Part shown: positions 26,669 to 35,695 of the stretch, piece by piece
How the letters are laid out: the number at the start of each line of letters is the position of its first letter
Numbering within the stretch: the first letter of the stretch is position 1
Source: MPNO01 sp965205995
GTDB lineage: Bacteria; Pseudomonadota; Alphaproteobacteria; MPNO01
Assembly (NCBI GenBank): GCA_965205995.1
Contig: OZ242200.1
Span: 3,224,001-3,288,000 of the forward strand
Length of the DNA: 64,000 nucleotides
Direction of reading: 5' to 3'
Position numbers and translations under genes: made by a program
The notes under the pieces: generated by a model
Databases searched by the model: none
What the model was told of the DNA's origin: nothing
What the model saw: only the letters and a program-made list of their open reading frames with translations

Positions 26669-27319
26669 TCAGCCGAGGCGGAAGTTCAGCACATGGTCGG
26701 GCGGCTCGACGGCTTCGATGTTTCGCGGGTCGGGCACCGGGTCGAGCACCTCCATCCGAACCGGAACCACGCCGGCCCAGATGGGTAGGTCGTAGTCTTC
26801 CTCTTCGTCGCCCGGCGGGCCGGTGCGGATCTTGGACGAGGCCTCGTCGATCGACATGGTCATCACCGTCGTCGCCGTCATCTCCTGCGGCGTGGCCGGG
26901 CGCAGCATGTCCCAGCGTCCGGGAAGAAGACCGTCGACGAAGGTCTGCAACCGGGCCTCCTTCTCGGCGGGGTCGGAGACCTGTCGCGCCGTCCCCAGCA
27001 TCATCACCGAGCGGTAGTTGATCGAGTGATGGAAGCCCGAGCGCGCCAGCACGAACCCGTCCAGCAGGGCCACGGTCACGCACACCTCCGCCTCCTCGAC
27101 CGCCCGCAGCATCCGGCTGGCCGACGAGCCGTGCCAGAAAAGTTGGTCGCCTTCGCGCCATTGCAGCGTCGGGGTCACATAAGGCTGCCCGTCGAACACA
27201 TAGCCGACCGAGCACAGCGGCATGGCATCGAGGATCGGGTAGATGGTGGTCGCGTCATAGCCGCCCCGGTCATGACGGCGGCGCAGACGGACCCGGTCGG
27301 TGGAGGGCGGTGCGGACAT
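26669..27319 (-). CDS. Pyridoxamine 5'-phosphate oxidase-fold flavin-binding protein
   Basis: 216 residues from ATG 27319 (GGGAA upstream); an earlier in-frame ATG at 27382 lacks support. The split-barrel flavoprotein pattern includes GYVFDGQPYVTPTLQWREG near the N-terminus and the HGSSASRML phosphate-binding segment, as in the NimA-like/FMN-binding COG3467 group. Possible flavin reductase or detoxifying oxidoreductase. Stands alone between convergent DUF1045 and the toxin gene. Confidence 0.78.
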   Translation of the reverse strand: MSAPPSTDRVRLRRRHDRGGYDATTIYPILDAMPLCSVGYVFDGQPYVTPTLQWREGDQLFWHGSSASRMLRAVEEAEVCVTVALLDGFVLARSGFHHSINYRSVMMLGTARQVSDPAEKEARLQTFVDGLLPGRWDMLRPATPQEMTATTVMTMSIDEASSKIRTGPPGDEEEDYDLPIWAGVVPVRMEVLDPVPDPRNIEAVEPPDHVLNFRLG

Positions 27320-27413
27320 GGCGAATTCCCGACGGTTGAAGGCGTGCCGGGTGGGACATAGCCGCTTTCGCGCCGTTCTCAAACACCCGATTGTCGGGAA
27401 CTGGAATCGGAAG

Positions 27414-27851
27414 CTAGAGTCCCTCGTAGCCCTTCACCTGACCGCTTCGATATATCCCAGCCACGAACGGCGCCGGCGTCCTCGCGGCGAAGCGGGCGAT
27501 CCGCGCTCGCCCTGCGACCAGCAGGGCAGCGATGTCGGAACCGGTTGCGTTCTTCGCCCGGACAACGAGGACCCGCGCCGAATGCCTCCTGACGGAAGCG
27601 AGTTCGGCCGCCCGGTAGCGCACGTTCTTGTCCTTTGTGACGGCGACCCAGCCCTTTCGACCGACAAGCGCTATCCATTCCTCGTCCGGCGCATTCGGCG
27701 GGAGATGGTCGTCATGTATCTCGACCGGCATTCCCTCGGAGCGAAGGCGGTCCGCGACGACGTGTCTTCCGAGATTGCGATCGAGGAAAAGGGTCGGTTC
27801 GTCAGGCGGCGGTCTGGAGCTCACACCGAATCGCTTCCTCGATTTCCGCAC
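27414..27851 (-). CDS. PIN-like (DUF5615/VapC45-type) toxin
   Basis: 145 residues. FLDRNLGRHVVADRL with its acidic residues, PDEEWIALVGRKGW and VAVTKDKNVRYR follow the PIN-like Mut7-C/DUF5615 pattern, which makes it a probable ribonuclease toxin. Its 5' end overlaps the upstream antitoxin gene by 50 bases; an in-frame GTG at 27824 would reduce the overlap to about 23 bases. The antitoxin-first overlapping order is that of the VapBC45-type pairs of Mycobacterium. Confidence 0.78.
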   Translation of the reverse strand: MRKSRKRFGVSSRPPPDEPTLFLDRNLGRHVVADRLRSEGMPVEIHDDHLPPNAPDEEWIALVGRKGWVAVTKDKNVRYRAAELASVRRHSARVLVVRAKNATGSDIAALLVAGRARIARFAARTPAPFVAGIYRSGQVKGYEGL

Positions 27852-28494
27852 CCGCGCGCGCGTAGTCCCGCGCCAGGTCCCTGACCGACTCGCCGGCCTT
27901 GTAGCGCTCGGCGATCACCTGCGTGGCAAGTCCGGTGCCGGCGATGACGGGACGTCCGGCGGAAAGGGCGGGGTCGATGACCACCATCGCCGGTGCATCG
28001 TCCAGTGCGGCGCGGGTAAACGGGTAGAGCTTGATGGGTATGCCTTCGGGATCGCGATCGATGCGGCGCAGGGCAGCGCTGATGACATCCCGCATCGCCG
28101 TCTGGCCCGCCCGGCTGATATTGATGAGCCGCCCGTATCGCTCGGTAAACAGGTCGAGACCGTCCGTTTCCAGTTCGCGGCTGATGAGCGGATGCCGCTT
28201 GTCGGCCTGCTGCCTCGCCTGCTTGCCCAGGTAACGAATCGCTTCTCGAATGCTCCGCATCTTGACTTCGTGCTTGCGCCGGATCGCCGCCAGGACATGA
28301 AGCTCGGCGAGGTTGAGGAAAGACAGCAATGTCGGGGATCGCTCGGGAACCCCAATCAGCGGCGCATAGCCGTCCCGGCCCACCGACCAGTACCGGATCG
28401 TGGCCGCCGGCACCGAAAGGTAGTGGGCGGCCTCGGAGATCGTGTAGGCGGGAAGCTCGCCCGGGTCGTCGATTCGGGCTCGGCGTCTGTTCAT
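27802..28494 (-). CDS. DUF433 antitoxin with MerR-like N-terminal helix-turn-helix (VapB45-type)
   Basis: 230 residues. The N-terminal YTISEAAHYLSVPAATIRYW is a helix-turn-helix likely to bind the operon promoter, and the C-terminal GRPVIAGTGLATQVIAERYKAGE is the DUF433 domain that contacts the toxin. Length and domain order are those of the VapB45 type. The overlapping downstream gene encodes a PIN-like protein, completing the pair. Autoregulation is expected from the family. Confidence 0.82.
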   Translation of the reverse strand: MNRRRARIDDPGELPAYTISEAAHYLSVPAATIRYWSVGRDGYAPLIGVPERSPTLLSFLNLAELHVLAAIRRKHEVKMRSIREAIRYLGKQARQQADKRHPLISRELETDGLDLFTERYGRLINISRAGQTAMRDVISAALRRIDRDPEGIPIKLYPFTRAALDDAPAMVVIDPALSAGRPVIAGTGLATQVIAERYKAGESVRDLARDYARAGAEIEEAIRCELQTAA

Positions 28495-28617
28495 GGCGAT
28501 CCGTCCCGGAGGCGTATGCCTCGTTCTTTGAGTCGAAACATGCGTAACACGATGGGGGAATGGGGTCCATGCGCTGGAGATGGGGGGTGACGTATGAGAA
28601 TTGCGAGAGGGCGTCCG

Positions 28618-29055
28618 CTAACCGAGATGCCGGACTTCGACACCGCCCCAGTGTTCGTCGAGGTATTGGGCGACGAGCCGCCGATGGCAGCGATGCGGCT
28701 TGTCCTCGCTGCAAAGCAGGCATCCCCCGTCGATGACCTCTCTGGGGATGCTGTCTTCGATGCGGCGGTCCCGCATCAGATCGAGGAACCGCGTCTCGTA
28801 GGTGTTCCAGTCCTTGTGATCCTTCCGGTAGGCCGCCAGCATTTCCTGCGTAGGGGCGAGGGCGGGAAGGTGGACGTAGGCGATACCGCACACCCGGCGA
28901 AGGAAGTATTCGAGGTCGTCCCGCTTGGCGAAGCCGGCCAGTTGGGAGACGTTGTTGAGCCTCACATCGACCACGCGCTCGACGCCGGACGAGGACAGGA
29001 GCCCGAAGAATTTTTGAGCGCTCTTCCTGGTGAACCCGATGGTGAACAGCTTCAT
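28618..29055 (-). CDS. DUF488 family protein
   Basis: 145 residues from the ATG at 29055 with GGAGAAA upstream. It opens with KLFTIGFTRKSAQKFF and ends with CLLCSEDKPHRCHRRLVAQYL, the hallmark of DUF488 proteins. Function unknown; the conserved cysteines and histidine suggest a metal or nucleic-acid related role. It follows hutF after 32 bases on the same strand, but the family has no known link to histidine use. Confidence 0.85.
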   Translation of the reverse strand: MKLFTIGFTRKSAQKFFGLLSSSGVERVVDVRLNNVSQLAGFAKRDDLEYFLRRVCGIAYVHLPALAPTQEMLAAYRKDHKDWNTYETRFLDLMRDRRIEDSIPREVIDGGCLLCSEDKPHRCHRRLVAQYLDEHWGGVEVRHLG

Positions 29056-29087
29056 GGAGTTTCTCCGGGCCGATCGTCGCCGGGCGC

Positions 29088-30449
29088 CTACCCCGCCAGC
29101 CGCTCCATCGTCCGGACGAAGTCGCGCGCAATCGCGTCCTCCTCCGGGTGGCGGCCGTCGCGCACCGCCCAGCGCCCGCCGACCATGACGTCGCGCACCA
29201 GGTTCGCGTTGCCGGCGAAGATGTAGGAATCGACGATCTCGTCCCCCGTCTTGCCGGCGAGCAGCGGGTGGGCGGCATCGAGGGTCACGATATCGGCCAT
29301 CCGTCCCGCCTCTATCGCGCCTGCGTCCCGCGCCGTGGCCCGGGCGCCGCCGTCGAGCGCTGTCGCGTGCAGCCTCGCGCCGGTCGAGCCCCGGGGCAGG
29401 GCGGCGACGTTGCGGCTGCGCGCGGCGAGGCGCTGGCCGTATTCGAGCCAGCGCAGCTCCTCGACCGGGCTCACCGACACGTGGCTGTCGGACCCGATGC
29501 CGAGGCGGCCCCCCGCCTCCAGCCAGGGTTCCAGCGGGAACAGCCCGTCGCCGAGATTGGCTTCCGTCGTCGGGCAGAGCCCGGCGACGGTGCCGCTGGC
29601 GGCGAGCGCCCGCGTCTCGTCTGCGCTCATGTGGGTGGCGTGGACGAGGCACCAGCGCGGCCCCGGTTCGTGATTGTCGAGCAGCCACTCGACCGGGCGC
29701 TTGCCCGACCACGCGAGGCAGTCTTCTACCTCCCTGGTCTGTTCGGCGATATGGATGTGTATCGGCGCGTCCGCGTCGATGGATTCAAGCCCGGCGATAG
29801 CCTCGGCGAGGCTTTCCGGCCCCGCCGCCCGCAGGCTGTGCGGGGCGAGGCCGACGCGGAAGTCGGGCTCCGCGCCGTGGCGCCGCCGCATGGTCTCGAC
29901 GATCCGCAAGAGCCGTTCCGCGTCGTTGGCGAACCGGCGCTGGGCGCCGCCGACCGGCGTCCCGCCGAAGCCGCCCGCGTTGTAGAGCACGGGCAGCAAG
30001 GTGAGCGCAATGCCGGTCCGCCCGGCCGCACCGGCCACCCGTTCCGCCATCTCGGCGAGGTCGTCATAGGGGCCGCCGTCCGGCGCGTGGTGCAGATAGT
30101 GGAACTCGGCGACGGCGGTGTAGCCCGCCTTCAGCATCTCGCAGTAGAGCTGGGCCGCGATGGCTTCAACGTCTTCGGGGGCGAGCCGGGAGACGAAGCG
30201 ATACATCACCTCGCGCCAGGTCCAGAAGCTGTCCGCGCCCGGCCCGGCGCGCTCGGTAAGCCCCGCCATCGCCCGCTGGAAGGCATGGCTGTGCAGATTG
30301 GGCATGCCGGGAATCGCGATGCCGCCGATCTGCTCGCCGCCTTCCCCCGCCTCGACGGCGAGGATCCGCCCGTCGATCCCGGTCTCGATCCGCCCGGGGG
30401 CAAGCCAGCCCTCCGGGGTCAGGACCCGGTCGAACGCATAGGCCGGCAT
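29088..30449 (-). CDS. hutF: Formimidoylglutamate deiminase
   Basis: 453 residues, starting at ATG 30449, which overlaps the hutG stop by one base (TGATG). HutF deiminates N-formimino-L-glutamate to N-formylglutamate in the five-step histidine pathway. Amidohydrolase features: NLHSHAFQRAM with the metal-binding HxH, IHIHIAEQTREVEDC, VHATHMSADE and GIGSDSHVSVSP. These blocks separate HutF from other amidohydrolases. The presence of hutG directly upstream fits the five-step route. Confidence 0.95.
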   Translation of the reverse strand: MPAYAFDRVLTPEGWLAPGRIETGIDGRILAVEAGEGGEQIGGIAIPGMPNLHSHAFQRAMAGLTERAGPGADSFWTWREVMYRFVSRLAPEDVEAIAAQLYCEMLKAGYTAVAEFHYLHHAPDGGPYDDLAEMAERVAGAAGRTGIALTLLPVLYNAGGFGGTPVGGAQRRFANDAERLLRIVETMRRRHGAEPDFRVGLAPHSLRAAGPESLAEAIAGLESIDADAPIHIHIAEQTREVEDCLAWSGKRPVEWLLDNHEPGPRWCLVHATHMSADETRALAASGTVAGLCPTTEANLGDGLFPLEPWLEAGGRLGIGSDSHVSVSPVEELRWLEYGQRLAARSRNVAALPRGSTGARLHATALDGGARATARDAGAIEAGRMADIVTLDAAHPLLAGKTGDEIVDSYIFAGNANLVRDVMVGGRWAVRDGRHPEEDAIARDFVRTMERLAG

Positions 30450-31252
30450 CAGCCCGCCCGCGCCCAATCGATCATGGCGGCCAGCAAATCGCGGAGCACC
30501 GGCTTCACCCCATCGGCGAGGTCGGGCCGGTAGCCGAACGGATAGGCCTCGTCCATATAGCTGCGCTGCGTGAGTTCGAGCTGGATGGTGTGGATCCCGT
30601 CGGCGGGCGCGCCGTAGCGCCGGGTGATGTAGCCCCCGGTAAACCGCCCGTTGTCGACCGCGGTGTAGCCCTCGGCGGAGGCGAGCACCCGGAAGGCGGA
30701 TGCGGCAAGACCGGAATCGGCGCTCGCCCCGCGCGCGGTGCCGAAATTGAAATCGGGCAGGGTGCCCTCGAAAAACCGCGGCACGACGCTCCGGATCGAA
30801 TGCGCGTCGAACAGGACGGCATGGCCGTGGCGTTCGCGGAGCGCCGCGGTCTCGGCCGCGAGGCGGCGATGGTAGGGGTGCCAGTAGCGTTCGATCCGGT
30901 CCCCGGTCTCACCGGCGTCCGGCTCCGCGCCGTCCCGGTAGATCGGCTCGCGGTCGAAGGTGAGCAGCGGCAGGATCTCGGTGTTGTCGGCGCCGGGGTA
31001 GAGCGCGGCGCCTTCCGGGTCGCGGTTGAGGTCGACGACATAGCGCGAATGGCGCGCCGCCAGCACGCCGGCCCCGAGCCCGGCGGCGAAGTCGTAGAGC
31101 CGGCGGACATGCCAGTCGGTATCGGGAATGCGCAGCGCCGCGTCGGTCATCCGCGCCGCGATGTCGTCGGGGATCGACCGCCCGTCATGGGGAATGCTGA
31201 CGAGAAGCGGCGTCGTCCCCGGCGTGAAGTCGAAGATGTCGCCGGCGGCCAC
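30449..31252 (-). CDS. hutG: N-formylglutamate deformylase
   Basis: 267 residues from a GTG at 31252, just after the hutU stop. HutG hydrolyses N-formylglutamate to glutamate and formate. Recognisable blocks: LLVSIPHDGRSIP, DTDWHVRRLYDFA, VVDLNRDPEG, LFDAHSIRSVVPRFFEG and LELTQRSYMDE. It is sandwiched between hutU and hutF with near-zero spacing, so the three genes form one operon. Confidence 0.95.
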   Translation of the reverse strand: MAAGDIFDFTPGTTPLLVSIPHDGRSIPDDIAARMTDAALRIPDTDWHVRRLYDFAAGLGAGVLAARHSRYVVDLNRDPEGAALYPGADNTEILPLLTFDREPIYRDGAEPDAGETGDRIERYWHPYHRRLAAETAALRERHGHAVLFDAHSIRSVVPRFFEGTLPDFNFGTARGASADSGLAASAFRVLASAEGYTAVDNGRFTGGYITRRYGAPADGIHTIQLELTQRSYMDEAYPFGYRPDLADGVKPVLRDLLAAMIDWARAG

Positions 31253-31255
31253 GTC

Positions 31256-32932
31256 TCAGCCGCCGATCATCGGCAGGTCGAGCCCGTGCGCCCGGGCGCA
31301 GGCGATCGCCTCCTCGTAGCCCGCATCGGCGTGGCGCATGACGCCGCTGCCGGGATCGTTGGTCAGCACCCGCTTGAGGCGCCGCGCGGCATCCTCGGTG
31401 CCGTCGCAGACGATCACCATGCCGGCGTGCTGGGAATAGCCGATGCCGACCCCGCCGCCGTGGTGGATGCTGACCCAAGTGGCGCCGGAGGCGGTGTTGA
31501 GCAGCGCGTTCAGGAGCGGCCAGTCGGCGACCGCGTCGGAGCCGTCGCGCATCGACTCGGTCTCCCGGTTGGGGCTGGCGACCGAGCCGGAATCGAGATG
31601 GTCGCGGCCGATGACGATGGGCCCGGCAACCGCACCGCGCGCGACGAGGTCGTTGAAGGCGAGCCCGGCCTTGGCGCGCGCGCCGAGGCCGAGCCAGCAG
31701 ATCCGCGCCGGCAATCCCTGAAACCTTATCCGCTCTCGCGCCATGGTTATCCAGTTGATCAGATCCGCGTCGTCGGGGAACAGCTCGCAGATCGTCTCGT
31801 CGGTCCGGTAGATGTCCTCTGGATCGCCGGACAGCGCGGCCCAGCGGAACGGCCCCTTGCCGCTGCAGAACATGGGCCGGATATAGGCCGGCACGAAACC
31901 CGGGAAGTCGAAGGCGTCCGCGACCCCCTCCTCTTTCGCCCAGGCACGGATATTGTTGCCGTAATCGACCGTCGGGACGCCCGCGGCCCTGAAGGCGAGC
32001 ATCGCGCGCACCTGGACCGCCATGCTCTTTCTCGCCTCCTCCCCCACCCCCTTGGGATCGCTCGCGCGGCGCTCCTCCCATTCGTGCAGCGACCAGCCGG
32101 CGGGCAGATAGCCGTTGGCCGGGTCGTGGGCCGCGGTCTGGTCGGTCACCAGATCGGGCCGGACCCCGCGTTCGACGAGCGCCGGAAACACTTCCGCCGC
32201 GTTGCCCAGCAGCCCGACCGAGACAGCCTCCTTGCGGTCGCAGGCGGCGCGCACGATCGCCAGAGCCTCGTCGAGGTCGGTGCTCATGCGATCGAGATAG
32301 CCACCTTCGATCCGCCGCTCGATATGGCTCGCCCGGCATTCGACGGCGAGCAGCGAGGCGCCCGCCATGGTCGCGGCGAGCGGCTGGGCGCCCCCCATGC
32401 CGCCGAGCCCGCCGGTCAGGATCCAGCGCCCCCGGAGCGTGCCGCCGTAATGCTGCCGGCCGGCCTCGACGAAGGTCTCGTAGGTGCCCTGGACGATGCC
32501 CTGGCTGCCGATATAGATCCACGACCCCGCCGTCATCTGGCCGTACATCATCAGCCCGGCGCGGTCGAGCTCGTTGAAATGGTCCCAGTCGGACCAGCGC
32601 GCGACCAAATTCGAGTTGGCGATCAGGACCCGCGGGGCGTCCGCGTGGGTCTCGAACACGCCGACCGGCTTGCCGGACTGGACGAGCAGCGTCTGGTCGT
32701 CGCGCAGCCGCTTGAGGACCGCGACGATCGTGTCGAAACACTCCCAGTTGCGCGCCGCCCGGCCGATGCCGCCATAGACGGTGAGCTCTTCGGGCTTCTC
32801 CGCCACCGCCGGGTCGAGATTGTTCATCAGCATGCGGAGCGGCGCCTCGGTCTGCCAGCTCAGCGCGTTGAGCGCGGCACCGGTCGGTGCATGGATCTCG
32901 CGCGTATTGTCGCGCCGCGTCGAACCGCTCAT
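31256..32932 (-). CDS. hutU: Urocanate hydratase
   Basis: 558 residues from ATG 32932, preceded by AGGGGG. HutU adds water to urocanate to give imidazolonepropionate, using a tightly bound NAD. The GGLGGMGGAQPLAATMAG NAD-binding block, the VGLLGNAAEV segment, FCSGKGPFRWAAL and HHGGGVGIGYSQHAGMV are all characteristic, and the length is standard. First gene of the hutU-hutG-hutF operon, divergent from hutI across about 100 bases. Confidence 0.97.
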   Translation of the reverse strand: MSGSTRRDNTREIHAPTGAALNALSWQTEAPLRMLMNNLDPAVAEKPEELTVYGGIGRAARNWECFDTIVAVLKRLRDDQTLLVQSGKPVGVFETHADAPRVLIANSNLVARWSDWDHFNELDRAGLMMYGQMTAGSWIYIGSQGIVQGTYETFVEAGRQHYGGTLRGRWILTGGLGGMGGAQPLAATMAGASLLAVECRASHIERRIEGGYLDRMSTDLDEALAIVRAACDRKEAVSVGLLGNAAEVFPALVERGVRPDLVTDQTAAHDPANGYLPAGWSLHEWEERRASDPKGVGEEARKSMAVQVRAMLAFRAAGVPTVDYGNNIRAWAKEEGVADAFDFPGFVPAYIRPMFCSGKGPFRWAALSGDPEDIYRTDETICELFPDDADLINWITMARERIRFQGLPARICWLGLGARAKAGLAFNDLVARGAVAGPIVIGRDHLDSGSVASPNRETESMRDGSDAVADWPLLNALLNTASGATWVSIHHGGGVGIGYSQHAGMVIVCDGTEDAARRLKRVLTNDPGSGVMRHADAGYEEAIACARAHGLDLPMIGG

Positions 32933-33034
32933 CGCCGCCCCCTGGGCTGTCTTGCGCCGGAGCCTAGAGCATATCGCCGGGAGGTGGAACGCTCCGGCCA
33001 TGCTATCCTCGGTCGACGAAGCGGAGGAGACGCC

Positions 33035-34285
33035 ATGGCGCGCGGGCAACCGAGCGGGAGCAAATGGGACAGGCTCTGGACCGGCGCCGATCTGGCGACG
33101 ATGGTCTCGGGCGGCGCCCCCTATGGCGCGATCCGCGATGCCGCCATCGCGGTCGAGGGCGGGCGCATCGCCTGGGTCGGCGCGGCCGCGGACCTGCCCG
33201 GCGACCCTGCTTCCCTGGCCGAAATTGTGCATGACGCAAGCGGGCGCTGGATCACCCCGGGGCTGATCGACTGCCACACCCATCTGGTCTTCGGCGGCAG
33301 CCGGGCTGGTGAGTTCGAGATGCGGCTCAACGGCGCGAGCTACGAGGAGGTCGCCAAGGCGGGCGGCGGGATCGTCTCGACCATGCGGGCTACACGGGAG
33401 GCCGACGACGAAACGCTCTACGAAGCGGCGGTGCCGAGACTCCGCAATCTGATGGACGAAGGGGTCACCACGGTCGAGGTCAAGTCGGGCTACGGGCTCG
33501 ACACCGACACCGAGCTCAAGCAGCTCCGCGTCGCCCGGCGGCTCGGCGAGGCACTGCCGGTCGATATCCAAACCACCTTCCTCGGCGCGCACGCCCTGCC
33601 CCCGGAATATGCCGGCCGGCAGGGCGCCTATATCGACCTCGTGGTCGAGGAGATGCTGCCGGCGGTCGCCGAATCCGGCCTCGCGGACGCGGTGGATGCG
33701 TTCTGCGAGGGGATCGGCTTCACCCCGGAGGAGACCGACCGGGTGTTTTCGGCCGCGCGCGCGCACGGCCTGCCGGTCAAGCTCCACGCCGACCAGCTCT
33801 CCGACCTCGGCGGCGCGGCGCTGGCTGCGCGCTACGATGCGCTGTCGGCCGACCACCTCGAATACACCTCGGAGGAAGGCATCGCGGCGCTGGCGGCGGC
33901 GGGCACCGTCGGCGTCCTCCTGCCGGGCGCGTTCTACACGCTTCGCGAAACCAAACTGCCGCCGCTCGAGGCGATGCGCAAATCAGGTGCCGGCATCGCC
34001 ATCGCCACCGATTTCAACCCGGGGTCCTCGCCGGCATTGTCCCTGATCCTGATGCTCAACATGGCCTGCACCCTGTTCCGGCTGACCCCGGAGGAGGCGC
34101 TGTCGGGCGTCACCCGTGTGGCCGCGCAGGCGCTCGGGCTCGGCGACGATCGCGGCACGCTCGAAGTCGGAAAACGGGCGGATCTGGCGCTCTGGGATAT
34201 CGGCCAGCCGGCCGAGCTCTGCTACTGGTTCGGGGTCAATCCCTGCGCCCAGACGGTGCGCCAGGGCGAGCCCGACAACCGGTAG
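33035..34285 (+). CDS. hutI: Imidazolonepropionase
   Basis: 416 residues from ATG 33035 with GGAGGAGA upstream. HutI opens imidazolonepropionate to N-formimino-L-glutamate. TPGLIDCHTHLVFGGSRAGEFEMRL, VEVKSGYGLDTDTE, LHADQLSDLGG and TDFNPGSSP are the diagnostic blocks. It is transcribed divergently from hutU. Neither hutH (histidine ammonia-lyase) nor a hutC regulator is in the window, so urocanate production must be encoded elsewhere. Confidence 0.97.
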   Translation: MARGQPSGSKWDRLWTGADLATMVSGGAPYGAIRDAAIAVEGGRIAWVGAAADLPGDPASLAEIVHDASGRWITPGLIDCHTHLVFGGSRAGEFEMRLNGASYEEVAKAGGGIVSTMRATREADDETLYEAAVPRLRNLMDEGVTTVEVKSGYGLDTDTELKQLRVARRLGEALPVDIQTTFLGAHALPPEYAGRQGAYIDLVVEEMLPAVAESGLADAVDAFCEGIGFTPEETDRVFSAARAHGLPVKLHADQLSDLGGAALAARYDALSADHLEYTSEEGIAALAAAGTVGVLLPGAFYTLRETKLPPLEAMRKSGAGIAIATDFNPGSSPALSLILMLNMACTLFRLTPEEALSGVTRVAAQALGLGDDRGTLEVGKRADLALWDIGQPAELCYWFGVNPCAQTVRQGEPDNR

Positions 34286-34302
34286 CGGGCGGCCGCAGCC
34301 GG

Positions 34303-35523
34303 TCAGACGGCGTCGCGGGCAACCAGCGGACGGCGCTCGACCGGCCTGTCGTCGATCGGCAGGTTGAACGCCGCGGCAACCACGCCCAGCGCGACCGAAG
34401 CCCACCAGACGATGAGGAAGTTTCCGAACGCGTCGAACAGCCAGCCGCCGGCCCAGATGCCGATGAACCCGCCGAGCTGATGCGACACGAAGGAACAGCC
34501 GAACAGCGTCGCCATGTAGCGGGTGCCGAAGATCTGGGCGACGACGCCGCCGGTGAGCGGCACCACGCCGAGCCACAGAATACCCATCACCGCGGAGAAG
34601 ACGACGATGCTGGTGTCGGTGACGGGGAGGAGGATGAATGCCGTCATCGCCGCGGCGCGCCCGATATAGATCCAGGCGAGCAAATGCTTCTTGCGCCAGC
34701 GCCCGCCGGCGGCGCCGAAGATCACGCAGCCCATGATGTTGAACAAGCCGATCAGCGCGATCGACCAAGCCCCCATCTCGGGCGAGACGTCGTAGGTCTC
34801 CAGCATCGGCGGGAGGTGGGTCACGATGAAGAGCGTCTGGAAGCCGCAGACGAAATAGCCGGCCGAGAGAAGCAGATATCCGGGATGCCGGAACGCCTCC
34901 CCGAGCGCCTCGCCCAGGGACTGCCCGATCGCGGTCGCGAGATGCTCGCGTTTCGAGACCATCGTATAGGCAAGCGGAACGATCAGCGCGGTGACCGCGG
35001 CAAGAATGAGCAACGCGGTCATCCAGTCGGTCGCATCGAGCACGGACTGGATGACCGGAACCAGCACCACCTGCCCCGACGAGCCGCCGGCGCTCGCGAT
35101 ACCGGCATAGAGACCGCGCTTTTTCTCGTCCTCCACGACCTTGCTGATCGCCGTCAGGATGATCGGCGCCGTCAACCCGCCCATGGCGATGCCGGTCAGC
35201 ACCCCGATCCCGAGAAACGCCTCGATCCGGGTCGTCGCATTCGCGGTCACAATGAATCCGAGGGCGAAGGCGACGCCGCAGGCGGCGATCACCCGCCCGG
35301 TCCCGTAGCGGTCCGCTATGGCCCCCATGACCGGCGTCGCGAACCCCCAGATCAGCGCCTGCGCGGCCATCGCGAAGCTCAGGCTCTCCAGCCCCCAGCC
35401 GAGCCCGCTGCTCGCCGGTCCGAGCCACAGCCCGTAGGTCATGCGGATGCCGAACGCGATCAGCATGACCATCGTGCCGCAGAGGAGAACGACGAATGGA
35501 GTGCGCCAGCTGGCGGACGACAT
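34303..35523 (-). CDS. MFS transporter, monocarboxylate-porter-like
   Basis: 406 residues with about twelve hydrophobic segments. IRMTYGLWLGP near the N-terminus, GAIADRYGTGRVI as loop 2-3 motif, and FGCSFVSHQLGGFIGIW near the C-terminus are typical of the MCT/oxalate-formate antiporter-like branch. It starts 5 bases after the small zinc-ribbon gene and UbiD decarboxylase, so it may exchange an aromatic or carboxylic acid with its decarboxylation product. Substrate inferred only from context. Confidence 0.87.
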   Translation of the reverse strand: MSSASWRTPFVVLLCGTMVMLIAFGIRMTYGLWLGPASSGLGWGLESLSFAMAAQALIWGFATPVMGAIADRYGTGRVIAACGVAFALGFIVTANATTRIEAFLGIGVLTGIAMGGLTAPIILTAISKVVEDEKKRGLYAGIASAGGSSGQVVLVPVIQSVLDATDWMTALLILAAVTALIVPLAYTMVSKREHLATAIGQSLGEALGEAFRHPGYLLLSAGYFVCGFQTLFIVTHLPPMLETYDVSPEMGAWSIALIGLFNIMGCVIFGAAGGRWRKKHLLAWIYIGRAAAMTAFILLPVTDTSIVVFSAVMGILWLGVVPLTGGVVAQIFGTRYMATLFGCSFVSHQLGGFIGIWAGGWLFDAFGNFLIVWWASVALGVVAAAFNLPIDDRPVERRPLVARDAV

Positions 35524-35528
35524 GCGGG

Positions 35529-35693
35529 TTACGGCCGGTCGATCTCGGCCGCCTCTTCGGGGAGAAAGCGGTGGGTGCAGGAGGGGCAGTACAGCGGAAT
35601 GTCGCCCCGGTCAATCAGCGAGGCGGCGGCGTTGAACCATCCCGCGCAGGACGGGCAGCACACGAACACCGCGCTCCCTTCCTTTTCGGCCAT
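35529..35693 (-). CDS. Small double-CxxC zinc-ribbon protein next to UbiD decarboxylase
   Basis: 54 residues, starting two bases after the ubiD-family stop, so probably translationally coupled. It contains two CPSC knuckles, FVCCPSCAGW and LYCPSCTHRF, separated by about 20 residues, a zinc-ribbon layout. VdcD/BsdD, the small third component of vanillate/4-hydroxybenzoate decarboxylases, is also a short two-CxxC protein following a UbiD subunit; this gene may be an equivalent. Sequence similarity beyond the ribbon is not clear. Confidence 0.6.
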   Translation of the reverse strand: MAEKEGSAVFVCCPSCAGWFNAAASLIDRGDIPLYCPSCTHRFLPEEAAEIDRP

Positions 35694-35695
35694 CG

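Noticed and set aside
30590..33034. Long plus-strand frame fused in frame upstream of hutI
   Set aside because: It lies antisense to hutG and hutU; hutI starts at 33035 with a good ribosome site and standard length. The upstream part is not a fusion domain.
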